Assembly (NCBI RefSeq): GCF_020886055.1
Contig: NZ_AP025184.1
Span: 1,736,001-1,800,000 of the forward strand
DNA: 64,000 bases
Direction of reading: 5' to 3'
Source: Flavobacterium ammoniigenes
Lineage (GTDB): Bacteria; Bacteroidota; Bacteroidia; Flavobacteriales; Flavobacteriaceae
Below, in pieces: positions 1 through 8,107 of this stretch (positions within the stretch are counted from its first letter, which is position 1; the number at the start of each line of letters is the position of its first letter). The translations under genes and the position numbers were made by a program. The notes beneath the pieces were generated by a model, which was not told the origin of the DNA, made no database searches, and saw nothing but the letters and a program-made list of their open reading frames with translations.

Positions 1-28
1 GTAACGTCTTTTCGGTAATGGATATCAT
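1..28 (-). CDS. 5' end of a leftward gene, possibly endonuclease MutS2 (partial)
   Basis: An ATG on the minus strand at 26-28 opens a frame reading MISITEKTL before the window edge. It lies just downstream of a TAnnTTTG element at 51-58. From memory this N-terminus resembles Flavobacterium MutS2 (MutS-family ATPase/endonuclease), which would fit a position divergent from ung, but nine residues cannot prove it. The start and orientation are seen in the sequence; the identity is inference. Confidence 0.4.
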
Positions 29-50
29 GTATATTGCTATTGGAAAGAAG

Positions 51-58
51 CAAAGTTA
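51..58 (-). promoter_or_regulatory. -7 promoter element TAACTTTG for the leftward gene at the window edge
   Basis: The minus strand reads TAACTTTG, an exact match to the Bacteroidetes sigma factor -7 consensus TAnnTTTG. It lies 22 nt upstream of the ATG at 26-28. It shows that the left edge holds the start of a gene divergent from ung. Confidence 0.5.
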
Positions 59-133
59 CAAAGTTTAAGAGGAGTTTCTTGAAGAAAAAAGTATAATTTT
101 ACCAACTATTAATTTTAATCTTATTTTAATACG

Positions 134-811
134 ATGCAACTCCAATTGAATTCTGAATGGCAAGCCATCTTGGCTAAAGAAATTCAAAAATCGTATTTTG
201 GAGAATTACTCAATTCAGTTGATTTGGAATACCAAAACCACATCTGTTATCCACCCAAAGAAATGATTTTTGCAGCTTTTGATTATTGTAGTTTTTCAAA
301 CACAAAAGTGGTTGTCATAGGGCAAGACCCATATCATGGGAAAGGTGAGGCTAATGGTTTGTGTTTTTCAGTAAATGATGGTGTAAAAATTCCACCTTCA
401 TTGCGCAATATTCACAGAGAATTAGTAGATGATTTAGATAGTATTTTTATTCCTAATTCTGGCAATTTAACATCTTGGGCTAACCAAGGGGTGTTGCTTT
501 TAAATGCTGGATTAACCGTGAGAGAAGATGTACCTAATAGTCACCAATATTTAAAATGGAATCTCTTTACCGATGCGGTAATTCAAAAGCTATCCGATAA
601 AAAAGAAGGATTGGTTTTTTTGCTATGGGGCAATTTTGCTCAAAAAAAAGGAGTAAAAATTAATCGAGAAAAACATTTGGTTCTGGAATCTGGTCATCCT
701 TCGCCATTAAGTGCAAATCAGGGAAAATGGTTTGGAAATAAACATTTTAGTAAGACGAATGCGTATTTAGAATCGAAGGGAGTTGAACCTATTCAATGGC
801 TAGATTTATAA
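134..811 (+). CDS. ung: Uracil-DNA glycosylase, family 1
   Basis: Removes uracil from DNA at the start of base-excision repair. The 225-residue length is normal for family 1. The water-activating motif GQDPYHG is at residues 63-69 with catalytic Asp65, and the DNA-intercalation loop HPSPLSA is at 188-194 with the conserved His188. A full-length ATG start begins MQLQLNSEW. It is divergent from the gene at the left edge, and its stop codon directly abuts the stop of the next, convergent gene (811/812) with no terminator between them. Identification is firm. Confidence 0.97.
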   Translation: MQLQLNSEWQAILAKEIQKSYFGELLNSVDLEYQNHICYPPKEMIFAAFDYCSFSNTKVVVIGQDPYHGKGEANGLCFSVNDGVKIPPSLRNIHRELVDDLDSIFIPNSGNLTSWANQGVLLLNAGLTVREDVPNSHQYLKWNLFTDAVIQKLSDKKEGLVFLLWGNFAQKKGVKINREKHLVLESGHPSPLSANQGKWFGNKHFSKTNAYLESKGVEPIQWLDL

Positions 812-1186
812 TTATTTCTTAGCGATATCTTCTAGAACCGCTTTGTCTGAATAATTGGTTATTGTCAATGTAATTTCTTGATTTTTAACTGTCTTGCCTT
901 CAATAATATATTTTTTCCCTTTACCAACAGCAATATTGCTTTGATCAAAGTCCACGTCTCCATACTGTAAGCAATTTCGAATATCGGTGGTGTCAATCCA
1001 AGGTTGGGCTAGGATTGCAGTCGCTTTTGGAGAATAGTTGAAAGGTTTGTTTCTCAAATCGTTGAGTACACGAGCATTTGGAAAGTAATTACAACGGGTA
1101 TCTTTTCCACTGAATACCATTGAAACAAAGAAAAGTCCCATAATAAGACCCACAAAATAATACGCAAAACGTTGAAAGAATTTCAT
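812..1186 (-). CDS. Small membrane-anchored protein, DUF4258-like
   Basis: 124 residues. One hydrophobic segment at about residues 8-27 is followed by a soluble domain that contains two Cys (about 32 and 73). The sequence resembles the short DUF4258-type proteins common in Flavobacteria, next to ald and ung; the function is unknown. The N-terminal helix could be an uncleaved anchor with the domain outside the cytoplasm. The ATG is supported by a good promoter just upstream (TACCTTTG at 1202-1209). The family name comes from memory of similar proteins, so treat it as tentative. Confidence 0.75.
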   Translation of the reverse strand: MKFFQRFAYYFVGLIMGLFFVSMVFSGKDTRCNYFPNARVLNDLRNKPFNYSPKATAILAQPWIDTTDIRNCLQYGDVDFDQSNIAVGKGKKYIIEGKTVKNQEITLTITNYSDKAVLEDIAKK

Positions 1187-1201
1187 ACTCTAAATTTTTG
1201 G

Positions 1202-1233
1202 CAAAGGTAAAGGAAACTTAATTTAAAAAACAA
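1202..1233 (-). promoter_or_regulatory. Promoter of the small DUF4258-like gene
   Basis: On the minus strand, TTG at 1231-1233 (-33 element) is separated by 21 nt from TACCTTTG at 1202-1209 (-7 element TAnnTTTG). The ATG follows 15 nt later at 1186. Spacing and both boxes fit the Bacteroidetes consensus. The promoter overlaps the last codons of ald, so this gene can be expressed separately. Confidence 0.55.
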
Positions 1234-2416
1234 TTAAATTGATATCACTATCACTTAAACCAAACCAATCGCCAATCGCTTTGTTGGTAAGGATTCCGTG
1301 GTACATATACACTCCGTTTTTTAATCCTTTGTTACAACGAATCGCACTTTCGATCCCGCCATCTTCTGCAATTTGCATCAAATAAGGGGTAATTATATTA
1401 CTGATGGAAAGAGAGGCGGTTTTAGAATAACGTGACGGAATATTAGGCACACAATAATGTACTACGTTATTTTTGATAAAAGTAGGTTTTTCATGTGTAG
1501 TCACTTCGGAAGTTTCAAAACAACCGCCTGTATCGATACTCACATCCACAATAACAGCACCTTTTTTCATATGTTCCACCATCGTTTCGGTAACAACCAC
1601 TGGGCAACGCTCAATTCCGCGCATGGCGCCAATGGCTACATCGCATCGGCGTAGCGCTTTTAGTAATGATTTGGGTTGAATCGTAGAGGTGAATATTCGT
1701 TGGTTTAAATTGTTTTGTAATCGACGTAATTTGGTAATCGAATTGTCAAAAACTTTAACAGTAGCACCTAAACCAATTGCGGTTTTAGCAGCAAATTCTC
1801 CAACTGTACCTGCACCTAAAATGACAACATCAGTTGGAGGAACTCCGGTAATGTTTCCAAACAATAAGCCTTTTCCAAATTGATTGGTAATCATTAATTC
1901 GGAAGCAATAAGCACAGAGGCTGTACCTGCAATTTCACTCAACGATTTGACAGCAGGGTAGGTGCCATCTTCATCTTTTATGTATTCAAAGGCTAAGGCT
2001 GTAATTTTTTTCTTGGTTAATGCCTCAAAATACTCTTTTTTTCGAGTTTTAATTTGAATAGCCGAAATGATAATCGTATTATGATTAATCATTTCAATCT
2101 CAGCTAAACTCGCTGGTTCCACTTTTAAAATCATTGGACAGCCAAATACTTTTTTTGGATCTTGGGTGATTTCGGCACCAGCATCAGCGTATTCTTTGTC
2201 GGAATAACTAGAACTTTCTCCAGCTCCAGCTTCTACCATGACACGATGGCCATGACTTGTCAAAGAATTAACAGCATCAGGCGTCAAACAAATACGGCGT
2301 TCTTGATGACTGGTTTCCTTGGGGATGCCAATAAACAATTCGCTTTTGTGTTTTGCTATTTCTAATGTTTCCTCTTGAGGTAACAGCTGTTCTTTTGTAA
2401 ATGGTGATAGTGACAT
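1223..2416 (-). CDS. ald: Alanine dehydrogenase
   Basis: NAD-dependent interconversion of L-alanine and pyruvate plus ammonia, in the cytoplasm. The 397 residues contain the N-terminal AlaDh/PNT substrate domain (FIGIPKETSHQERRICLTP, residues 28-46) and a Rossmann NAD-binding motif GAGTVGEFAA near residue 202. It is longer than the roughly 370-residue classical enzymes because of an N-terminal extension of about 25 residues, as is usual for Bacteroidetes members. Transhydrogenase alpha is the main alternative; length and lack of a partner subunit argue for Ald. The next gene upstream, tsaE, is 53 nt away on the same strand. Confidence 0.88.
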   Translation of the reverse strand: MSLSPFTKEQLLPQEETLEIAKHKSELFIGIPKETSHQERRICLTPDAVNSLTSHGHRVMVEAGAGESSSYSDKEYADAGAEITQDPKKVFGCPMILKVEPASLAEIEMINHNTIIISAIQIKTRKKEYFEALTKKKITALAFEYIKDEDGTYPAVKSLSEIAGTASVLIASELMITNQFGKGLLFGNITGVPPTDVVILGAGTVGEFAAKTAIGLGATVKVFDNSITKLRRLQNNLNQRIFTSTIQPKSLLKALRRCDVAIGAMRGIERCPVVVTETMVEHMKKGAVIVDVSIDTGGCFETSEVTTHEKPTFIKNNVVHYCVPNIPSRYSKTASLSISNIITPYLMQIAEDGGIESAIRCNKGLKNGVYMYHGILTNKAIGDWFGLSDSDINLIVF

Positions 2417-2469
2417 GGTCTATTCAAATTAAGAGGTCCAATTTACGGATTTTTATTTACCTTTTTTGA

Positions 2470-2883
2470 TTAGGAATTAGTAAGGGTCAAATGGCGTTTT
2501 TCATTCTCAACTAATTCAATAGTAATTACTGCATGTTCATCCGGAATGAGGCTTGGGATTTTTTCTGCCCATTCAATAAAACACCAGTTGCCTGAATAGA
2601 AATAATCATCGGCTCCCATATCTAAGGCTTCCATTTCATTTTTTAAACGGTAAAAATCAAAATGATAAACAACTTGATTGTCAATTGTTTCGTATTCATT
2701 AACTAAAGAAAAAGTTGGACTACTAGTTGTTGATGTAACTCCTAAAGTTTTACACAACTGTTTGATTAAAGTAGTTTTACCTACACCCATTTCACCGTGA
2801 AACAGAATTACTTTTGGGGTCTTCTGGTCGATTACTTTTTGTGCAACTAATTCTAGTTCGTCTAGTGTAAATACTATTTCCAT
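2470..2883 (-). CDS. tsaE: tRNA threonylcarbamoyladenosine biosynthesis ATPase TsaE
   Basis: ATPase of the TsaBDE complex that makes the t6A37 modification of ANN-decoding tRNAs. It has 137 residues, normal for the family. The Walker A loop GEMGVGKTT is at residues 30-38, followed by the family segment HFDFYRLKNEMEALDMG and the conserved FIEWAEKI. Its start immediately follows the stop of porX (2883/2884), so the two are translated from one transcript, an arrangement I remember from other Flavobacteria. Identification is firm. Confidence 0.94.
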   Translation of the reverse strand: MEIVFTLDELELVAQKVIDQKTPKVILFHGEMGVGKTTLIKQLCKTLGVTSTTSSPTFSLVNEYETIDNQVVYHFDFYRLKNEMEALDMGADDYFYSGNWCFIEWAEKIPSLIPDEHAVITIELVENEKRHLTLTNS

Positions 2884-4440
2884 CTATCGGGGATTAAAAA
2901 CCAAAAAAGGAACAATCATTTCTTCCAAAGAAATGCCGCCATGTTGGTAGGTATTTTTATAATAACTTACATAATGATTGAAATTGTTGACATAAGCCAA
3001 GAACAAATCATTTTTTGCAAAAATATAAGAACTGCTCATATTGATACTAGGTAATCCTATTTTTTTTGGATCTTTAACTGCATACACTTCTTTGTTTTCA
3101 TACGATAGACTCTTACCAGTTTTATAACGGAGGTTTAAACTTGTGTTTTTATCTCCCACTACTTTTGATGGGTTTTTAACATTAATGGTACCATGATCTG
3201 TTGTAATAATCAACTTAAATCCCAGTTTTTGCGCTTGCTGAATGATTCCCAATAAGGGTGAATTTTTAAACCAACTTAAGGTTAAAGAACGGTAGGCCTT
3301 GTCATCAGGGGCTAATTCTTTAATTACTTCCATTTCGGTTTTAGCATGCGACAGCATATCGACAAAATTATATACTACCGTAACTAAATCATTAGTTTTT
3401 AATGTTTTAAAACTATCTACTAATTTTCGACCACTGGCCAAATTCGTGATTTTAAAATAGTCTTGTTTGATATTTAATCCGAGGCGCTGTAATTGTGCAG
3501 TTAAAAATTCTGCCTCATAATTGTTTTTTCCCCCTTCCTCGGTGTCGTTTTTCCAATAATCTGGAAATTGCTTTTCCATTTCTAGAGGCAATAAACCAGA
3601 AAAAATCGCATTTCGAGCATATTGAGTTGCCGTTGGCAAAATGGCGTAATAGGGAACTTCTTTTTCTAATTTATAATAATTACCTATGGTGTTTTGCATT
3701 ACTTCCCATTGATCGTAACGCAAATTATCAATAACTACAAAAAGAACAGGCTTTTCTTTTTTTGTAATTTCAGGAACTACTAATTCTTTTAATAAGGTGT
3801 GAGATAAAACAGGGCGATCTGCTTTGGGTTCAAACCAACTTTCGTAATGGCGTTCTATGAATTTACCAAATTGAGAATTTGCCTCCGTTTTTTGTGATTC
3901 CAAAATAAAACTCATCCCAGAGTCATTAATGTTTTCCAATTGTAATTCCCAGAAAATTAATTTTTTATACAATTCAATCCAATCGTCAAAAGAATTGACA
4001 GAAGCCATTTCTAAAGTGATTTTTCTGAATTCTTTTTGATAATCTAAAGTTGTTTTTTGAGAAATCAAGCGAGAATGGTCTAGATTCTTTTTTAAGCTTA
4101 ATAAAATTTGGTTGGGATTAACGGGTTTAATTAGATAATCAGCGATTTTAGAACCTATGGCTTCTTCCATTATATATTCCTCTTCACTTTTGGTAATCAT
4201 AATCATGGGAACCGATGATTTTTTTTCTTTCATTTCGGAAAGTGTTTCTAAACCACTCATCCCGGGCATATTTTCATCTAGAAAAACGATATCAAAGTTC
4301 TCATTTTCAAAAATATCGATGGCATCTAAACCATTGTTGCAAGTTGTAACAGTGTAATTTTTATTTTCTAAAAATAAAATATGAGGCTTCAAAAGGTCTA
4401 TTTCATCATCTACCCACAGGATTTTTATTGTATCTTCCAT
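2884..4440 (-). CDS. porX: PorX-type response regulator with PglZ (alkaline phosphatase-like) domain
   Basis: 518 residues. An N-terminal receiver domain (1-120) has the acidic pair Asp11/Asp12, phospho-acceptor Asp55, Thr83 and Lys105-Pro106. A helical linker leads to a C-terminal PglZ/alkaline-phosphatase-superfamily domain with metal-site Asp238 and the PTATQYARN segment (Thr270/Thr272), TTDHG and a C-terminal His. Unlike ordinary regulators it has no DNA-binding domain. In Porphyromonas and Flavobacterium PorX works with the kinase PorY and controls the type IX secretion system. It is directly followed by tsaE. No PorY lies in this window. Confidence 0.92.
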   Translation of the reverse strand: MEDTIKILWVDDEIDLLKPHILFLENKNYTVTTCNNGLDAIDIFENENFDIVFLDENMPGMSGLETLSEMKEKKSSVPMIMITKSEEEYIMEEAIGSKIADYLIKPVNPNQILLSLKKNLDHSRLISQKTTLDYQKEFRKITLEMASVNSFDDWIELYKKLIFWELQLENINDSGMSFILESQKTEANSQFGKFIERHYESWFEPKADRPVLSHTLLKELVVPEITKKEKPVLFVVIDNLRYDQWEVMQNTIGNYYKLEKEVPYYAILPTATQYARNAIFSGLLPLEMEKQFPDYWKNDTEEGGKNNYEAEFLTAQLQRLGLNIKQDYFKITNLASGRKLVDSFKTLKTNDLVTVVYNFVDMLSHAKTEMEVIKELAPDDKAYRSLTLSWFKNSPLLGIIQQAQKLGFKLIITTDHGTINVKNPSKVVGDKNTSLNLRYKTGKSLSYENKEVYAVKDPKKIGLPSINMSSSYIFAKNDLFLAYVNNFNHYVSYYKNTYQHGGISLEEMIVPFLVFNPR

Positions 4441-4638
4441 ATTGTATTATTAGTTACCGAAGGGCAATTTACAGTTTTTAAAACGTTGTTTTGCAAAAAA
4501 TATACTTTTAATTAGCATCCTTTTAATTCTAAATTATTGACAAACAGATTTTTCGATTATTCTAAAAATTAAACTCCTTTATCTTGTATGTCAAAACGAA
4601 TTTACTACTTTTATACTTTATCAAATTAACTAAAAACT

Positions 4639-5430
4639 ATGAAAACGAATTCAATTAAAAACGTCTTATTTGTTACTGTATTTTCAGTAACAGCGTCTTT
4701 TGCACAACACGCATTTGTAAATACACCTCCAGAGGTTTCGCCAATGCCAATGAAACCTGAAATGACTGAAATTTGGAATCCTGAGGTCAAAGTGATTACT
4801 CCTGCAAAAAAAATTGGAGATGCGCCATCGGATGCTATTATTTTATTTGACGGTAAAAATTTAAACCAATGGGTCAATAAAAAAGACAACAGTAAACCTG
4901 CTGGATGGAAAATTGTGAATAACGATTATTTTGAAGTGGTTCCAGAATCTGGCGATATTCAAACCGTAATGAAATTTGGAGATTGTCAATTGCATATCGA
5001 ATGGAGTGCTCCAGATGAAGTGTTAGATGGTGGTCAAATGAGAGGAAATAGCGGTGTTTTTTTTCAAAATCGATACGAACTACAAGTATTAGATTCGTAC
5101 AACAATAGAACCTACAACAACGGTCAAGCAGGAAGTATCTACAAAGATCATCCACCATTAGTGAATGCTATGAAAGCACCATTGGAATGGAATGTGTACG
5201 ATGTAATCTATACGGCACCACGTTTTAAAGCCAATGGATTAATTGATGCTCCAGCAAGAATAACGGTTTTCCATAATGGCGTTGTGGTTCAAAATAATGC
5301 TACTATAAATGGTTTAACCTTATACATGGGATTGCACAATTACCCAGAATCTCATGGTGAAGATGTAATTTCACTTCAAGATCACGGTTGTAAAACCCAA
5401 TTTAGAAACATTTGGTTAAGAAGACTTTAA
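4639..5430 (+). CDS. Secreted DUF1080 (3-keto-glycoside hydrolase/lyase-like) protein
   Basis: 263 residues with a Sec signal peptide (about residues 1-22, ...VTASFAQ), a Pro-rich linker (PPEVSPMPMKPEM) and a DUF1080 concanavalin-like beta-sandwich domain from about residue 55 (DAIILFDGKNLNQWV), ending in the typical LQDHG...FRNIWLRRL. DUF1080 proteins act on 3-keto-glycosides as hydrolases, lyases or hydratases. Here it stands alone, unlike the paralogue at 30111-30836 inside the sugar-oxidation cluster. It is followed by a strong hairpin terminator. The substrate is unknown. Confidence 0.85.
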   Translation: MKTNSIKNVLFVTVFSVTASFAQHAFVNTPPEVSPMPMKPEMTEIWNPEVKVITPAKKIGDAPSDAIILFDGKNLNQWVNKKDNSKPAGWKIVNNDYFEVVPESGDIQTVMKFGDCQLHIEWSAPDEVLDGGQMRGNSGVFFQNRYELQVLDSYNNRTYNNGQAGSIYKDHPPLVNAMKAPLEWNVYDVIYTAPRFKANGLIDAPARITVFHNGVVVQNNATINGLTLYMGLHNYPESHGEDVISLQDHGCKTQFRNIWLRRL

Positions 5431-5436
5431 TCAAAC

Positions 5437-5462
5437 AAAAGGAGAGCAATAGCTCTCCTTTT
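5437..5462. terminator. Bidirectional hairpin terminator after the DUF1080 gene
   Basis: An 11-bp perfect stem (AAAAGGAGAGC / GCTCTCCTTTT) with a 4-nt loop, T-rich on the right and A-rich on the left. It sits between the stop at 5430 and the convergent small gene ending at 5475, so it can serve both strands. Confidence 0.85.
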
Positions 5463-5474
5463 TGTTTACAACAC

Positions 5475-5681
5475 TTACAACTCATATTTAATTTTTGAAC
5501 CAATACATTCTTCATCTTTATTCATTAATGTCTCATTTTCCTTAAGTTGTTTAATATAATCTAAGCTTTCATTTGAAGTACACATTAACGATTTGATCTT
5601 TTCAATCAAAATATGGTCTTGAATTTGAGTAATCCATTGAATTAAATGTAGCTTATCATTTTGTAATTTTTGAGTATCCAT
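5475..5681 (-). CDS. Small hypothetical protein, antitoxin-like
   Basis: 68 residues, rich in Lys, Glu, Ile and Leu, predicted helical. The N-terminal pattern (KLHLIQWITQIQDHILIEKIKS) recalls small helical antitoxin or addiction-module proteins common in Bacteroidetes, where 'LIxWIxxIxD' precedes a variable C-terminus. No toxin gene lies beside it: the neighbours are a DUF1080 gene and an HD phosphohydrolase. A candidate promoter (TAAATTTG, 5723-5730) 41 nt upstream supports it as a real gene. The function is not established. Confidence 0.6.
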   Translation of the reverse strand: MDTQKLQNDKLHLIQWITQIQDHILIEKIKSLMCTSNESLDYIKQLKENETLMNKDEECIGSKIKYEL

Positions 5682-5722
5682 TATGTTTCAATTTTAATTC
5701 AAAATTCCCACTCTTAGTCTCA

Positions 5723-5730
5723 CAAATTTA
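5723..5730 (-). promoter_or_regulatory. Candidate -7 element TAAATTTG for the small gene at 5475-5681
   Basis: An exact TAnnTTTG match on the minus strand, 41 nt upstream of the ATG. A TTTTG lies 15 nt further upstream, slightly closer than the usual -33 spacing. Moderate support. Confidence 0.4.
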
Positions 5731-5766
5731 TGAATTAATTGGATACAAAATATAAATCAATTTCCT

Positions 5767-5774
5767 TATATTTG
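5767..5774 (+). promoter_or_regulatory. -7 element TATATTTG for the HD-domain gene and lpx operon
   Basis: An exact TAnnTTTG match, 20 nt upstream of the GTG at 5795. It is probably the main promoter of the HD gene and, by read-through, of lpxD onward (only 39 nt separate the HD stop and the lpxD start). Confidence 0.5.
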
Positions 5775-5794
5775 TTGCCCTAAAGCACTATAAA

Positions 5795-7024
5795 GTGAGT
5801 CAAATCAACAAACTTAAAATATTCAATGATCCAATCTATGGATTCATCACAATTCCCAACGCTTTAATCTACGATTTAATTCAGCATCCTTATTTTCAAC
5901 GTTTGCGACGTATATCTCAAATGGGGTTGTCTTATTTGGTTTATCCCGGTGCCAATCATACCCGTTTTCATCATGCGTTAGGTTGTATGCATTTAATGCA
6001 AAAAGCGGTTGATGTATTACGTTTCAAAGGTATTGCCATTTCAGATGAAGAAGAAAACGCTTTGTATATTGCCATTTTGTTACATGATATCGGTCATGGA
6101 CCATTTTCGCATGCAATGGAAAAAAGTATCGTTGAAGAAGTGCATCACGAAGCCATTTCATTGGTATTTATGAGCCAATTGAACGATGAATTTAAAGGAC
6201 AATTGAGTTTAGCTATTCAAATATTTAAAGGAGAATACCATCGCAAATTCATGTTGCAATTGATTTCAAGTCAATTAGACATGGATCGAATGGATTACTT
6301 AAAACGCGATAGTTTTTATTCAGGTGTAGCAGAAGGGAATGTCAATTCAGAGCGTTTGATCCAAATGATGAATGTAGTGGAGGATGTTTTAGTGATTGAA
6401 GAAAAAGGAATTTATTCAGTTGAGAAATTCTTGATGTCGCGACGTTTGATGTATTGGCAAGCCTACTTGCACAAAACAAGTTTAGTAGCTGAATTAATTT
6501 TGACTAAAGTGCTAAAACGTGCCAAAGAACTAACCCTAAAAGGGATAACATTACCTTGTAGCGAGCCGTTGTTATTTTTTATGCAAAACCGAATTGTTCT
6601 TGACAATTTTAATGCCCAAACACTCGATTTATTTTCGCAACTAGATGATTTTGATATCATTAGTGCTTTAAAATCATGGCAAGGTCAAGATGATTTTATT
6701 TTATCGTCCTTGAGTAAAATGATAATTAATCGAGATTTGCCAAAAATTAAAGTCGTGACAGATAAATTACTTCTTGAGGATATGTTGCCTTTGCAAGAAC
6801 GTTTTGCAGCAGAAAATAATATTTCCATAGCAGATACCAATTACTTTATTTTTAAAGGGAAAATTAAAAACCAAGCCTACAGCAAAGAAGCTGAGCCTAT
6901 TCGTATTCTGAAAAAAGACAGAACGATTGAAGATGTAGTAGAAGCTTCTGATCAATTGAATTTGAAATCTTTATCAAAATCAGTAACTAAATATTACATT
7001 TGTTTTCCAAAACAACTAGTTTAA
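5795..7024 (+). CDS. HD-domain phosphohydrolase (dNTPase/SpoT-like family)
   Basis: 409 residues. A metal-dependent HD hydrolase of the deoxyguanosinetriphosphate triphosphohydrolase-like group: His60 in FHHALGCMHLM, the HD pair at 97-98 in LLHDIGHGPFSH, and a third Asp in DMDRMDYLKRDS. The substrate cannot be read from the sequence; dNTPs or other nucleotides are likely. The start is a GTG; the next in-frame Met (residue 43) would cut the conserved N-terminus FNDPIYGFI. It is the first gene of the run into lpxD, as I remember from other Flavobacteria. Confidence 0.88.
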   Translation: MSQINKLKIFNDPIYGFITIPNALIYDLIQHPYFQRLRRISQMGLSYLVYPGANHTRFHHALGCMHLMQKAVDVLRFKGIAISDEEENALYIAILLHDIGHGPFSHAMEKSIVEEVHHEAISLVFMSQLNDEFKGQLSLAIQIFKGEYHRKFMLQLISSQLDMDRMDYLKRDSFYSGVAEGNVNSERLIQMMNVVEDVLVIEEKGIYSVEKFLMSRRLMYWQAYLHKTSLVAELILTKVLKRAKELTLKGITLPCSEPLLFFMQNRIVLDNFNAQTLDLFSQLDDFDIISALKSWQGQDDFILSSLSKMIINRDLPKIKVVTDKLLLEDMLPLQERFAAENNISIADTNYFIFKGKIKNQAYSKEAEPIRILKKDRTIEDVVEASDQLNLKSLSKSVTKYYICFPKQLV

Positions 7025-7050
7025 AACGCGGTAATACTATCTATTTTTTA

Positions 7051-7058
7051 TATTTTTG
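7051..7058 (+). promoter_or_regulatory. Possible -7 element TATTTTTG directly before lpxD
   Basis: An exact TAnnTTTG match, but only 5 nt separate it from the lpxD ATG at 7064. Transcription from it would give an almost leaderless mRNA, so it may be chance in an AT-rich spacer. Confidence 0.25.
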
Positions 7059-7063
7059 TCGGA

Positions 7064-8107
7064 ATGAAGTTTACAGCACAGCAAATAGCGGAAATCTTAG
7101 AAGGTGAAGTGGTAGGTAATCCCCATATTGAAGTTGCTATGCTTTCCAAAATAGAAGAAGGTCAAAAAGGATCTTTGACTTTTTTATCCAATCCAAAATA
7201 CCAAAATTATATTTATACCACTCAGGCCTCTATTACTATCGTAAATAGAACATTTGTGCCTGAATCAGCTATTGCCACAACCTTAATAAAAGTAGATGAC
7301 GCTTATGGTGCATTTACTAAGTTATTAGAATTTTACAACCAAGTAAAATTGAATAAAACTGGAATAGAATCTCTTTCTTTTATTGACGAGACTGTGCGTT
7401 ATGAAGAAGATTTATACTTAGGGAGTTTCAGTTATATTGGTAAAAATGTTGTGCTTGGAAAAAATGTCAAAATTTATCCTAATTCCTATATTGGCGATAA
7501 TGTTATCATTGGTAACAATGTGACTATTTTTGCTGGTGGAAAAGTGTATTCAGAAACAGTAATTGGTAACAATTGTACAATTCATTCTGGAGCCATAATT
7601 GGTTCCGATGGATTCGGGTTTGCACCCAATTCCGATGGCACCTACACTAAAATACCTCAAATTGGGAATGTAGTAATTGAAGATGATGTTGAAATAGGGG
7701 CATGTACAACTGTTGACAGAGCCACCATGGGATCCACTTTTATTCGCAAAGGAGTAAAATTAGACAACCAAATTCAAGTAGGACACAATGTAGAAATTGG
7801 TGAAAATACTGTAATCGCCGCTCAAACCGGAATTGCGGGATCAACCAAAATTGGGAAAAATGGGATGATTGGAGGAAAAGTAGGTTTTGCAGGTCATATC
7901 ACTGTTGGAAATAATGTTAGGATTAAAGCAAATTCGGGTGTTACTAAGAATGTAAAAGACGGTGAAGTACTGCAAGGTCCTTTGGCTTTTACTGATTCTA
8001 GTTATGCCAAATCATATGTTCATTTCAAGAATTTGCCTAAAATTTTATCAGAAATAGAAGAATTAAAAAAAGAAATACTAAATCTAAAAACGAATACCAA
8101 TGGTTAA
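7064..8107 (+). CDS. lpxD: UDP-3-O-(3-hydroxyacyl)glucosamine N-acyltransferase LpxD
   Basis: Third step of lipid A synthesis: N-acylation of UDP-3-O-acylglucosamine with hydroxyacyl-ACP. 347 residues, normal for LpxD. It has an N-terminal uridine-binding domain (1-100), a left-handed beta-helix of hexapeptide repeats (about 110-310, e.g. IGKNVVLGKNVKI) and a C-terminal helix (KILSEIEELKKEIL). The catalytic His lies in LDNQIQVGHNVEIG. It overlaps lpxC-fabZ by 8 nt, so the two are translationally coupled. A second LpxD-like gene is at 11009. Confidence 0.95.
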   Translation: MKFTAQQIAEILEGEVVGNPHIEVAMLSKIEEGQKGSLTFLSNPKYQNYIYTTQASITIVNRTFVPESAIATTLIKVDDAYGAFTKLLEFYNQVKLNKTGIESLSFIDETVRYEEDLYLGSFSYIGKNVVLGKNVKIYPNSYIGDNVIIGNNVTIFAGGKVYSETVIGNNCTIHSGAIIGSDGFGFAPNSDGTYTKIPQIGNVVIEDDVEIGACTTVDRATMGSTFIRKGVKLDNQIQVGHNVEIGENTVIAAQTGIAGSTKIGKNGMIGGKVGFAGHITVGNNVRIKANSGVTKNVKDGEVLQGPLAFTDSSYAKSYVHFKNLPKILSEIEELKKEILNLKTNTNG

